A stretch of 30,955 nucleotides of DNA. It comes from a virus. The notes under the pieces are model-generated. The model saw only the letters and a list, made by a program, of their open reading frames with translations. It did not search any database and had not been told where the DNA came from. This document shows positions 23,746 through 29,613 of the stretch, in pieces. The stretch is taken from IMG/VR virus record IMGVR_UViG_3300048927_000120, positions 1 to 30,955 of that record. The stretch is one strand, 5' to 3'. The position numbers were made by a program, and so were the translations under genes. Within the stretch, counting starts at the first letter, position 1, and each line of letters begins with the position of its first letter.

Positions 23746-24588
23746 ATGGCCTACATGGCGTCCATGCAGTCGACGCTGTCGTCGTTGATTGCGGCGGGGG
23801 AGGCTGGCCGTACCAGTCTCGATGGGATGCTCGGCCCGCTGACCGGTGCTGTCGGTGACATGACCGGCGCCGCTTCGGAGCTGGAGAGCCTGCCAGTCCT
23901 TGGCCCGGCCCTCGGCCTGAAGCTGCAGCGCACCATGCGAGCTATCAGCGCTGCCCAGTCCACGGTGGGGCAGGTGGCATCAACCTACAGCCAGGTGGTC
24001 AGCGGAGCGGCAGCGGTGCAGGACCGCCTCGGCTCGCTGAAGGAACAGGCCGGCAGGGCCTCGGCGGCGATCCGCCGCATTGCTGGGCAGGCAAGCCCTA
24101 CGCTGGCCAACATCCTGCCGACCAGTGCGCTTGCGCCGCTGGCCACACCGGCCGCCGATGCAATTAAGCCTTTCCCGCATCTGCTAATCCTGCAGCCGCT
24201 CGATGCCAAGCTGCAGCCGTACTACTTCAACCTCGATACAGCGGCCTTCGACGAGCTGCGCCGGCAGACCTCGGCGCGCTGGGCCGGCCAGGAGCGCCTG
24301 ACGCGAACCATTGCGCAGCAAGCGGTCGGGCAGGGCGAGGACAAGATCACGCTCAAGGGGGTGATCTTCACCAGCAGGGGCGGGATCAAGCAGTTGGATG
24401 CGCTGCGCACCATTGTTCGTCGGCTGCAGCCGGTCAGCCTGGTGACCGGTTACGGCGACGTGCTGGGCACCTGGTGCTTGACCAGCCTGGACGAAGAACA
24501 GGGCGCGCTGCTGGCCGGCGGCATTCCGCGCAAGCAGCGTTTCTCACTGGAGTTCGTGAGTTATGGCAATGACATGCAGAACGTCTGA
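23746..24588 (+). CDS. Tail protein U, P2 gpU-like with an extra N-terminal part
   Basis: A 280-residue protein with GGGAGG just after the tape measure stop. The C-terminal half (about 145-280) has gpU features: a β-rich start (FPHLLILQPLDAKLQPYYF), then RRQTSARWAGQERL, GEDKITLKGVIF and RRLQPVSLVTGYGDVLGTW. The N-terminal ~140 residues are Ala/Ser/Thr/Gly-rich, probably helical, and have no match in P2 U, which is only 159 residues. The extra part may contact the tape measure end. gpU acts in tail assembly, in the order T-U-X-D. It overlaps gene X by 26 bases. Confidence 0.88.
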   Translation: MAYMASMQSTLSSLIAAGEAGRTSLDGMLGPLTGAVGDMTGAASELESLPVLGPALGLKLQRTMRAISAAQSTVGQVASTYSQVVSGAAAVQDRLGSLKEQAGRASAAIRRIAGQASPTLANILPTSALAPLATPAADAIKPFPHLLILQPLDAKLQPYYFNLDTAAFDELRRQTSARWAGQERLTRTIAQQAVGQGEDKITLKGVIFTSRGGIKQLDALRTIVRRLQPVSLVTGYGDVLGTWCLTSLDEEQGALLAGGIPRKQRFSLEFVSYGNDMQNV

Positions 24589-24769
24589 CGGGGATCTGCT
24601 CGACACGCTGTGCTACCAGCATTACGGGCACCTCAACGGCACCGTCGAGCTGGTGCTGCAGGAGAACCCTGGGTTGGCGGATGAGCCGCAGCCCTACCGC
24701 GCCGGGGTGATCATCGTGCTGCCCGAACTGGCAGTGCCGTCGATCGAGACAATCGAGCTGTGGGGATGA
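24563..24769 (+). CDS. Tail protein X, LysM-like
   Basis: A 68-residue protein that begins inside the end of U. The pattern GDLLDTLCYQHYGHLNG, then VELVLQENPGLAD, then the end IIVLPEL is the P2 gpX / LysM-like signature. gpX-type proteins sit in the baseplate hub or spike base. ATG 24563 is used; ATG 24569 is a near alternative. It is followed closely by a strong hairpin and then gene D. Confidence 0.92.
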   Translation: MAMTCRTSDGDLLDTLCYQHYGHLNGTVELVLQENPGLADEPQPYRAGVIIVLPELAVPSIETIELWG

Positions 24770-24785
24770 CCCACCGCCACACACC

Positions 24786-24811
24786 GAGCCCCGCCCAGTG
24801 CGGGGCTCTTT
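24786..24811 (+). terminator. Strong hairpin between X and D
   Basis: GAGCCCCGC (24786-24794) and GCGGGGCTC (24800-24808) are perfect nine-base arms around CCAGT, followed by TTTC. It is shaped like a terminator but has a short T tract and stands inside the tail operon. The bases after it, ATTCTGGAGGGGCT, carry the ribosome-binding site of gene D. This is the clearest of the three hairpin-CTGGAG units. Confidence 0.65.
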
Positions 24812-24826
24812 CATTCTGGAGGGGCT

Positions 24827-25885
24827 ATGCAACCCACTTTCCGCATCGTCGCTGATGGCAGGGACATCACAACGCTGATCAACGACCGACTGATCCTGCT
24901 TAGAACCACCGACAAGCCCGGCATGGACTCCGACGAGTTCGAGCTGCGGATCGATGACCGCGACGCAGCGGTGGCTTTGCCTGCTCGAGGTGCGCGGATC
25001 GAGGTTCACCTGGGCTACGTTGGCCAGCCGTTGGCTCGCTTGGGCCGATACACCGTCGACGAGATCGAGGTCTCGGCGCCGCCCCGCACCATGGTGATCC
25101 GTGGCAAGGCCAGCGACATGCGCGGCACCGGCAAGACCACACGCAGTGGCAGTTGGGAGGGCGTGCCTCTGTCGCAGATCGTCCGCGATATCGCCGCCCG
25201 CAATGGCTGGACTCCGGTCTGTCCGGTGCAAACCAAGGTCGATCGCGTCGACCAGCGCAACGAATCCGACTTCAACTTCATCACCCGCCTGGCCAAGCAG
25301 TACGACTGCACGGCGAAGGTGGCCGACGGCAAGCTGCTGGTCATGCCTCGCGAAGCCAGCCTGAGTGCCAGCGGCAAGGCCTTTGGCACGGTCACGATCG
25401 CCCCGGCGGACGTGAGCCGGTGGCAGTTCCGACTCGGCGATCGCAGCGCGCAGGCAGCCGTGAAGACCACGCACCAGGACAAGAGGACTGGAGAACTGGC
25501 CGTCATCGAGCTGAGCAACGACGACGCTCCCTCCGGCCTGCCGGGCGTGCACACCGATCGCCACATCTATCCGAACAAGTCGGCAGCCCAGCAGGCGGCC
25601 AAAGCCAAGCTCGCGGCATTCAACCGCAGCACGGCGAGTGTGCGCCTGCAGATGGCCGGTCGAACCGATCTGTTCGCTGAGCGGGTGATCAACGCCCAGG
25701 GCTTCAAGGATGGGCTGGATGGACAGTACCTGGTCGACAGCGTCGAGCAGACGTTCGATGCCTCTGGCTGGTCAACTGCGGTGGAGTGCAACGGCGGGAA
25801 GAAGGGCAAGGCCAAGGCCAAAGGCAAGGGCAAGAAATCGAAATCCGATAAGCCACTGAAGGTGGTCGCGGTGAACCCGGCCTGA
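24827..25885 (+). CDS. Baseplate hub protein, P2 gpD-like
   Basis: A 352-residue hub protein, gene D of the P2 tail (387). Family features are RIVADGRDITTLINDRL, then DELELRID-like EFELRIDDRD, LGRYTVDEIEVSAPP, IRGKASDMRG, NESDFNFITRLAKQYDC and AERVINAQGF. In P2 it is called a late-control protein for historical reasons but forms the hub that binds the spike V. The C-terminal ~30 residues are an unusual Lys/Gly-rich tail (GKAKAKGKGKKSKS) that may be disordered. It is the last tail gene and runs directly into the lysis genes. Confidence 0.92.
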   Translation: MQPTFRIVADGRDITTLINDRLILLRTTDKPGMDSDEFELRIDDRDAAVALPARGARIEVHLGYVGQPLARLGRYTVDEIEVSAPPRTMVIRGKASDMRGTGKTTRSGSWEGVPLSQIVRDIAARNGWTPVCPVQTKVDRVDQRNESDFNFITRLAKQYDCTAKVADGKLLVMPREASLSASGKAFGTVTIAPADVSRWQFRLGDRSAQAAVKTTHQDKRTGELAVIELSNDDAPSGLPGVHTDRHIYPNKSAAQQAAKAKLAAFNRSTASVRLQMAGRTDLFAERVINAQGFKDGLDGQYLVDSVEQTFDASGWSTAVECNGGKKGKAKAKGKGKKSKSDKPLKVVAVNPA

Positions 25886-25908
25886 GCGGCCACAACAGGA
25901 GAATCAAG

Positions 25909-26460
25909 ATGACCGTCACACTCAAGCAGCTGCAGCAAATCCTTCCCAACGCCGGCACCCAAGCCGGCGTTTTTCTTCCTGTCTTGAACGCGTCGATGGT
26001 GAAGTGGGGGATTGTCACTCCCTTTCGCAAGCGTGCTTGGCTTGCCCAGGTCGGCCATGAGTCTGGCCAGCTGCGCTACGTCCGCGAGCTGGGCGGCTAC
26101 CAGTACCTGAGCAAGTACGACACCGGCAAGCTCGCTGCGCGCCTCGGCAACACGCCCGAGGCCGACGGCGACGGCCAGAAGTACTGTGGCCGTGGCCTGA
26201 TTCAGGTCACCGGGCACGACAACTACAAGCGCTGTGGCGAGGCGCTGGGCCTGGACCTGCTGGCCCACCCCGAACTCCTCGAGCGGCCTGAGCATGCCGC
26301 TGACTCGGCGGGGTGGTTCTGGCATCAGGCGGGCCTTAACTCGCTGGCCGACAAGGGGCCGTCGGCGTTCGAAGCCATCACGCGCCGCATCAACGGTGGC
26401 CTGAATGGCCAGGAGGATCGCTTGGCGATCTACAGGCGTGCCGAGCAGGTGCTGATCTGA
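25909..26460 (+). CDS. Endolysin, glycoside hydrolase family 19 type
   Basis: A 183-residue lytic enzyme with AGGAGA at 25897-25902. The GH19 (chitinase-like) core is plain: LAQVGHESGQLRYVRE with Glu51 and Glu60 as likely catalytic residues, then YDTGKLAARLGNTPEADGDG, KYCGRGLIQVTGHDNYKRCG, and the C-terminal AITRRINGGLNGQEDR. It should cut peptidoglycan sugar chains. No signal peptide is visible, so it depends on the holin. A terminator-shaped hairpin lies inside codons 14-23 (separate entry). The opening QLQQILPNAG is normal for the family, so the start upstream of the hairpin is real. Confidence 0.94.
   Translation: MTVTLKQLQQILPNAGTQAGVFLPVLNASMVKWGIVTPFRKRAWLAQVGHESGQLRYVRELGGYQYLSKYDTGKLAARLGNTPEADGDGQKYCGRGLIQVTGHDNYKRCGEALGLDLLAHPELLERPEHAADSAGWFWHQAGLNSLADKGPSAFEAITRRINGGLNGQEDRLAIYRRAEQVLI
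25949..25977 (+). terminator. Terminator-shaped hairpin inside the endolysin gene
   Basis: ACGCCGGC (25949-25956) and GCCGGCGT (25963-25970) are perfect eight-base arms around ACCCAA, followed by TTTTCTT. It begins 40 bases after the endolysin ATG and stays in frame as coding sequence (Asn-Ala-Gly-Thr-Gln-Ala-Gly-Val-Phe). By shape it is as strong as the intergenic hairpins. Ribosomes moving over it would normally melt it, so it might link lysin transcription to translation. Confidence 0.6.
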
Positions 26461-27002
26461 TGGGCCTCGAATCGCGGCTAGCCCTGCTGGCTCTGGTATT
26501 CGGGGCGGTGGTCGGCGCGCGGCTTACCTGGTTGTGGCAGGCCAACGAGCTGGCCACGCAGGCGGCGGGCTATGAGCAGCAGCTTGCGACAAAGGATCTG
26601 GACCATAGCCGGGAGCGGGAGGGTGCTGCGGTGGCGGTGCTCGGTCAGCTCGAACAGCAGCAGGCAGCCAGGCGCGAGTTGGAAGATCGCCTGCAGGCAC
26701 AGGACCAAACCCACTGGAAGGAGATGAACGATGCTCAACAAGCTCAGGCTCGCCTGCGCGACCGGCTTGCTACTGCTGATCTGCGGCTGTCAGTCCTGGT
26801 CGACGCCGGATCCGTTGCCGCCCAGGGTTGTGGCGGTGGCGTGCGAGCGCCCGCCGGCACCGGAGGTGTGGTGGATGGAGCCCTACGCGCCCAACTTGAC
26901 CCAGCGCATGCTCGACGAATTGTCGCCATCACCGACGAAGGCGATCGAGGATTGATTGCGCTGAAGGCCTGTCAGGCCTACGTGCGCGAAGTTTCGAAGT
27001 AG
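26460..27002 (+). CDS. Inner-membrane spanin Rz-like
   Basis: A 180-residue type II membrane protein whose ATG shares one base with the endolysin stop (TGATG). One N-terminal membrane segment (about residues 6-27, LALLALVFGAVVGARLTWLW) is followed by a long periplasmic coiled coil rich in Gln, Glu, Arg and Ala (about 28-110) and a Gly-rich bend. The ending LIALKACQAYVREVS is typical of Rz proteins. It pairs with the nested lipoprotein to fuse inner and outer membranes in the last step of lysis. Confidence 0.88.
   Translation: MGLESRLALLALVFGAVVGARLTWLWQANELATQAAGYEQQLATKDLDHSREREGAAVAVLGQLEQQQAARRELEDRLQAQDQTHWKEMNDAQQAQARLRDRLATADLRLSVLVDAGSVAAQGCGGGVRAPAGTGGVVDGALRAQLDPAHARRIVAITDEGDRGLIALKACQAYVREVSK
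26731..26955 (+). CDS. Outer-membrane spanin Rz1-like lipoprotein, nested in Rz
   Basis: A 74-residue lipoprotein read entirely within the Rz gene in another frame, with AAGGAG at 26718-26723. The N-terminus is a lipoprotein signal: basic start, hydrophobic LLLLI and lipobox Ile-Cys-Gly-Cys, so Cys20 should be lipidated. The mature part is Pro-rich (TPDPLPPRVVAV, RPPAPEVWW), as in Rz1 proteins. Its C-terminus is thought to meet the Rz coiled coil across the periplasm. Full embedding in Rz is the same architecture as in lambda. Confidence 0.88.
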   Translation: MLNKLRLACATGLLLLICGCQSWSTPDPLPPRVVAVACERPPAPEVWWMEPYAPNLTQRMLDELSPSPTKAIED

Positions 27003-27121
27003 TAAAGAGGCGAGCCGGGTGGATGCGTCAACATCCAGCCCGGCCCGCCGAACCCGCAGACCCTTCCTGCAAGTCCAGCCGTGGCCCCTGCCTTGTGCAC
27101 AAAGCGCGGCGAGCCTAACAC

Positions 27122-27137
27122 CTGTTTATCCATACAG
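27122..27137 (+). promoter_or_regulatory. LexA (SOS) box upstream of the adenine methylase gene
   Basis: CTGTTTATCCATACAG has the CTG-N10-CAG form of a LexA box with an AT-rich centre. It ends 16 bases before the methylase ATG, so bound LexA would block the start region. A convincing -35/-10 pair around it could not be fixed by eye. The methylase would then be induced by DNA damage together with prophage excision. Confidence 0.75.
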
Positions 27138-27153
27138 TAAAGACTTGCAATCA

Positions 27154-27948
27154 ATGACCTCTCCAATCATTCCCTGGATGGGCGGCAAACGCCGCCTGGC
27201 CGATCGCTTGATCCCACTCTTTCCCCCTCATGAATGCTATGTCGAAGTCTTCGCCGGCGGGGCCGCGTTGTACTTCATGCGCCCCCAGGCTGCCCCGGTC
27301 GAGGTGCTCAACGACCTAAACGGCGACCTGGTGACGCTCTACCGGGTGGTGCAGAACCACCTCGAGGAGTTCGTCCGCCAGTTCAAATGGGCACTCAGCT
27401 CCCGGCAGATCTTCGAGTGGCAGAAGATGACGCGCCCCGAGACGCTGACCGACATCCAGCGTGCCGCCCGGTTCTTCTACCTACAGCAGCACGCCTTCGG
27501 CGGCAAGGTCACCGGGCAGACGTTCGGTACCGCCACCACTGGGCCGGCCATCAACCTGCTGCGCATCGAGGAGAACCTCTCGGCCGCATGGCAGCGCCTG
27601 GCCGGCACCTACGTCGAGAACCTCTCGTGGCTCGACTGCGCCGAGCGCTACGATCGAGCGCACACGTTCTTCTACATGGACCCGCCTTACTGGCAGACCG
27701 CCGGCTACGGCGTCGACTTCCCGTTCGAGGAGTACGAGCGGATGGCCGACTTCATGCGGCGCTGCAAGGGCAGGGTGATGGTCAGCATCAACGATCACCC
27801 GGACATCCGGCGAGCTTTCGAAGGCTTCCACTTCGAATATCTAGATATCCGCTACAGCAACACCAACCAGAGGCAGGGCAAGGCCGAGGTGACTGGCGAG
27901 CTGGTGATCATGAATTGGCGGCCTTCAGTACTGGAGCAACTTTTCTAG
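27154..27948 (+). CDS. DNA N6-adenine methyltransferase, D12 (Dam-like) class
   Basis: A 264-residue methylase. Motif order fits the D12 class: an N-terminal PIIPWMGGKRRLADRLIPLF (AdoMet-binding start), YVEVFAGGAALYF (motif I), then DPPY at residues 176-179 (motif IV, catalytic) in FYMDPPYWQT. The C-terminal end holds YSNTNQRQGKAEVTGELVI. I start at ATG 27154; the longer frame from GTG 27019 would place the LexA box inside the gene and adds a sequence that looks noncoding. It would methylate adenine in phage DNA, perhaps against host restriction; the target sequence cannot be told. It follows the lysis genes as probable cargo. Confidence 0.9.
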   Translation: MTSPIIPWMGGKRRLADRLIPLFPPHECYVEVFAGGAALYFMRPQAAPVEVLNDLNGDLVTLYRVVQNHLEEFVRQFKWALSSRQIFEWQKMTRPETLTDIQRAARFFYLQQHAFGGKVTGQTFGTATTGPAINLLRIEENLSAAWQRLAGTYVENLSWLDCAERYDRAHTFFYMDPPYWQTAGYGVDFPFEEYERMADFMRRCKGRVMVSINDHPDIRRAFEGFHFEYLDIRYSNTNQRQGKAEVTGELVIMNWRPSVLEQLF

Positions 27949-28175
27949 TTGTAGTAGGTGAATCCATCGCACAACTTCAATGCAGAGAATAAGAAACAAA
28001 TTGAAGGTCGACATACTTTCTCCAAGATGAGCTCAAGCGCTCAGCGGTTGTGTGAGTTGGCTTTTTTTCTACATTGGTGGTGAATTTAATATGAGTTTTT
28101 AAAATCTTGTCAACAGTTCTTTTTGTGGCCTGCATTCGGGGGCTTGGGGTGGCCCCTAGCCCAAGGGTTGCGTAC

Positions 28176-28239
28176 GTTTTAGCGTTTTAGCGTTTTAGCG
28201 TTTTAGCGTTTTAGCGATTTAGCGATTTAGCGCAAAAGC
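28176..28239 (+). repeat. Tandem octamer array, unit GTTTTAGC
   Basis: Five perfect copies of GTTTTAGC (28176-28215) are followed by two GATTTAGC (28216-28231) and one GCAAAAGC (28232-28239). All units stay in the same 8-base register. The core TTTTAGC recurs nearby as TTTAGCTAAA (28303-28312) and as an inverted pair at 28344-28358. A pure tandem array like this can change copy number by slippage. Role unknown. Confidence 0.92.
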
Positions 28240-28303
28240 GTTTTTGTTCATTTGAACATTGGTAGATATGTAGATTTCTACATTTGAAGATTTGAAGATT
28301 TCT
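28240..28303 (+). repeat. Degenerate continuation of the 8-bp period, with small palindromes
   Basis: Read in the same register, the next eight octamers include AGATTTCT, ACATTTGA, AGATTTGA and AGATTTCT, so the 8-base period continues with a new consensus. Two exact neighbouring copies of TTTGAAGA lie at 28283-28298. Two inverted repeats with TT centres are present: TGTTCA-TT-TGAACA (28245-28258) and ATGTAGA-TT-TCTACAT (28268-28283). The palindromes suggest protein sites or small hairpins, but none matches a regulator I know. Confidence 0.65.
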
Positions 28304-28373
28304 TTAGCTAAACACTTCGCTAGAAGGTATGAGGGTTCATGATTTTTAGCCGCTAAAATTGCTTGCCCGAATA

Positions 28374-29078
28374 CTAGCTGCGGCTTTTTAAAACCGTAGG
28401 TAGTATCAATTCAGGTCCTTGGCTACGGACATTGCCCACCTCCTTACGAACTGCATGCCACTTGAAATCACTGGCGGCTCGGCAACCGGTTCGCACTATC
28501 TCTTCTGCCTGCTCAATCGAGGTGTCTGACGAGATCCACTCACAGGCAACCTCGGGCGTGAGCACAAGCGGTTTGCGGTCGTGTATATCAACGAGGCCTT
28601 GGTCAGCTGCTGCGGTGATGATCACGAAACCGTCGCGCTCATCTGGCTCGATGCTGGCGTGGACTTCAGCCAGCGCCGCGAAGAACAGCGGGGCCTCGTC
28701 TGCGGCCTGGATATAGTAAGGCTGCTTACGCTTTGGGTCCGCAGGATCGGATATCCACTCGAACCAGCCATTCGCCGGCGCTAAGGCTCGGCCATTTGGC
28801 CAAAGCGACTTGAAGAACTTCCCCGTCATCACCGTCTCGGCCCGCGCATTGATGGGGTCGGGCCGCTTCCCCTTCGCCCAGAATGGCGACCATCCCCACT
28901 TCACTCGATCGACGCTCAACCCTCCAGGCACTGGCCTTATCAGCTCTACACGGGTAGAGGGCGCCACGTTGTACCGGTTGATCCGCTCATGGTCGTACCC
29001 ATTGATGACCACCAGATCGAGGGCCAGCTGCCTCAGGTAGTCGTCCATGCTCTCGTAGATCGAGTACCTCCCGCACAT
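28374..29078 (-). CDS. SOS response-associated peptidase family protein (SRAP, YedK/HMCES-like)
   Basis: A 234-residue protein on the minus strand. The start is the ATG at 29078 so that the protein begins MCGRY: Cys2 must be N-terminal after Met removal because it attacks abasic sites. Other key residues are Asn78 in PINARAET, Glu107 in ANGWFEW and His166 in IHDRKPLVL (the family more often has HDRMP). SRAP proteins form a covalent bond with abasic sites in single-stranded DNA and protect them. GAGGTGG precedes the start. The gene is divergent from umuD, sharing a 106-bp region that holds a LexA box, which fits SOS induction. Confidence 0.93.
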   Translation of the reverse strand: MCGRYSIYESMDDYLRQLALDLVVINGYDHERINRYNVAPSTRVELIRPVPGGLSVDRVKWGWSPFWAKGKRPDPINARAETVMTGKFFKSLWPNGRALAPANGWFEWISDPADPKRKQPYYIQAADEAPLFFAALAEVHASIEPDERDGFVIITAAADQGLVDIHDRKPLVLTPEVACEWISSDTSIEQAEEIVRTGCRAASDFKWHAVRKEVGNVRSQGPELILPTVLKSRS

Positions 29079-29118
29079 ACCCACCTCGCTCGTTTGTCGG
29101 CTGCCTCGCGTCCGCGCA

Positions 29119-29147
29119 TTGACGTAAGAACGGTCTGACAGTTTACT
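29119..29147 (+). promoter_or_regulatory. Predicted umuDC promoter overlapping the LexA box
   Basis: TTGACG (29119-29124) and TTTACT (29142-29147) are separated by 17 bases, matching the sigma-70 consensus at five and four of six positions. The -10 element runs into the LexA box at 29146, so LexA binding would block RNA polymerase. On the minus strand the same box contains TATATT (29158-29153), a possible -10 for the SRAP gene, though I see no good -35 for it. Confidence 0.6.
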
Positions 29148-29161
29148 GTATGAATATACAG
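29146..29161 (+). promoter_or_regulatory. LexA (SOS) box between the SRAP and umuD genes
   Basis: CTGTATGAATATACAG fits CTG-N10-CAG with an AT-rich, nearly symmetric centre, close to the ideal SOS box. It is 23 bases before umuD and 67 bases before the divergent SRAP start. One box could control both directions. Confidence 0.88.
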
Positions 29162-29184
29162 CTATTCATTTGAGTTGATCTGCC

Positions 29185-29613
29185 ATGACCATCACCTTCC
29201 TGGGCGCGCCGACGGGCGGCCCTGCGCTGCTGCCGCTGTATTCGTTCCGTGTGCCGGCCGGATTCCCTTCGCCAGCGGCGGATCACCTGGAGCGCCATAT
29301 CTCCCTCGATGAGCTGTTCGACCTGCGTGCCCCGCACGTGTACCTGGTGCAGGTGGAGGGCGACAGCATGCAGGGCGCCGGGATCTTCTCGGGCGACCTT
29401 CTTATCGTAGACCGCAGCAAGGAGGCCGAGCACGGCGACATCGTGATCGCCGCGATCAACGCCGAGCCCGTCTGCAAACGCCTTTATCGTCGCGACGGCG
29501 TGCTGGTCCTGCAATCGGAGAATCCAGCCTACCCCCCGCGCCACGTCATGGAAGGCGACGACCTGGTCCTCTGGGGTGTGGTTCGCTACAGCGTGCGCGA
29601 CCATGCCCAGTGA
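29185..29613 (+). CDS. umuD: UmuD-like polymerase V accessory protein (S24/LexA-type self-cleaving)
   Basis: A 142-residue protein of normal UmuD length. The self-cleavage site is Ala25-Gly26 in FRVPAGFPSPA; the catalytic pair is Ser61 in VEGDSMQGAGI and Lys98 in EPVCKRLY, spaced as in E. coli UmuD (Ser60, Lys97). RecA filaments stimulate cleavage to UmuD', which joins UmuC as polymerase V for error-prone bypass of damage. E. coli cuts at Cys-Gly; Ala-Gly as here is the LexA form. It is followed by umuC with an 11-base overlap and lies behind a LexA box. Confidence 0.95.
   Translation: MTITFLGAPTGGPALLPLYSFRVPAGFPSPAADHLERHISLDELFDLRAPHVYLVQVEGDSMQGAGIFSGDLLIVDRSKEAEHGDIVIAAINAEPVCKRLYRRDGVLVLQSENPAYPPRHVMEGDDLVLWGVVRYSVRDHAQ

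Larger units (their letters stand above)
27949..28373. other. AT-rich noncoding stretch between the methylase and the SRAP gene
   Basis: This 425-bp gap is much richer in A and T than the rest of the window. From left to right it holds an imperfect hairpin with a seven-T run (28030-28070) that may end the methylase transcript, then the octamer array (28176-28303), small inverted repeats and, near the end, TTTTAGC-C-GCTAAAA (28344-28358), which could end the leftward SRAP transcript. I find no gene in it. The changed composition marks a join between the phage late region and the SOS cargo. Confidence 0.7.

Noticed and set aside
27019-27153. Upstream GTG extension of the methylase
   Set aside because: It would run through the LexA box and adds a Pro/Ser-rich stretch unlike methylases; ATG 27154 begins the family sequence directly.
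28176-28303. CRISPR-like array
   Set aside because: Units are 8 bases with no spacers; this is a tandem microsatellite-like repeat.
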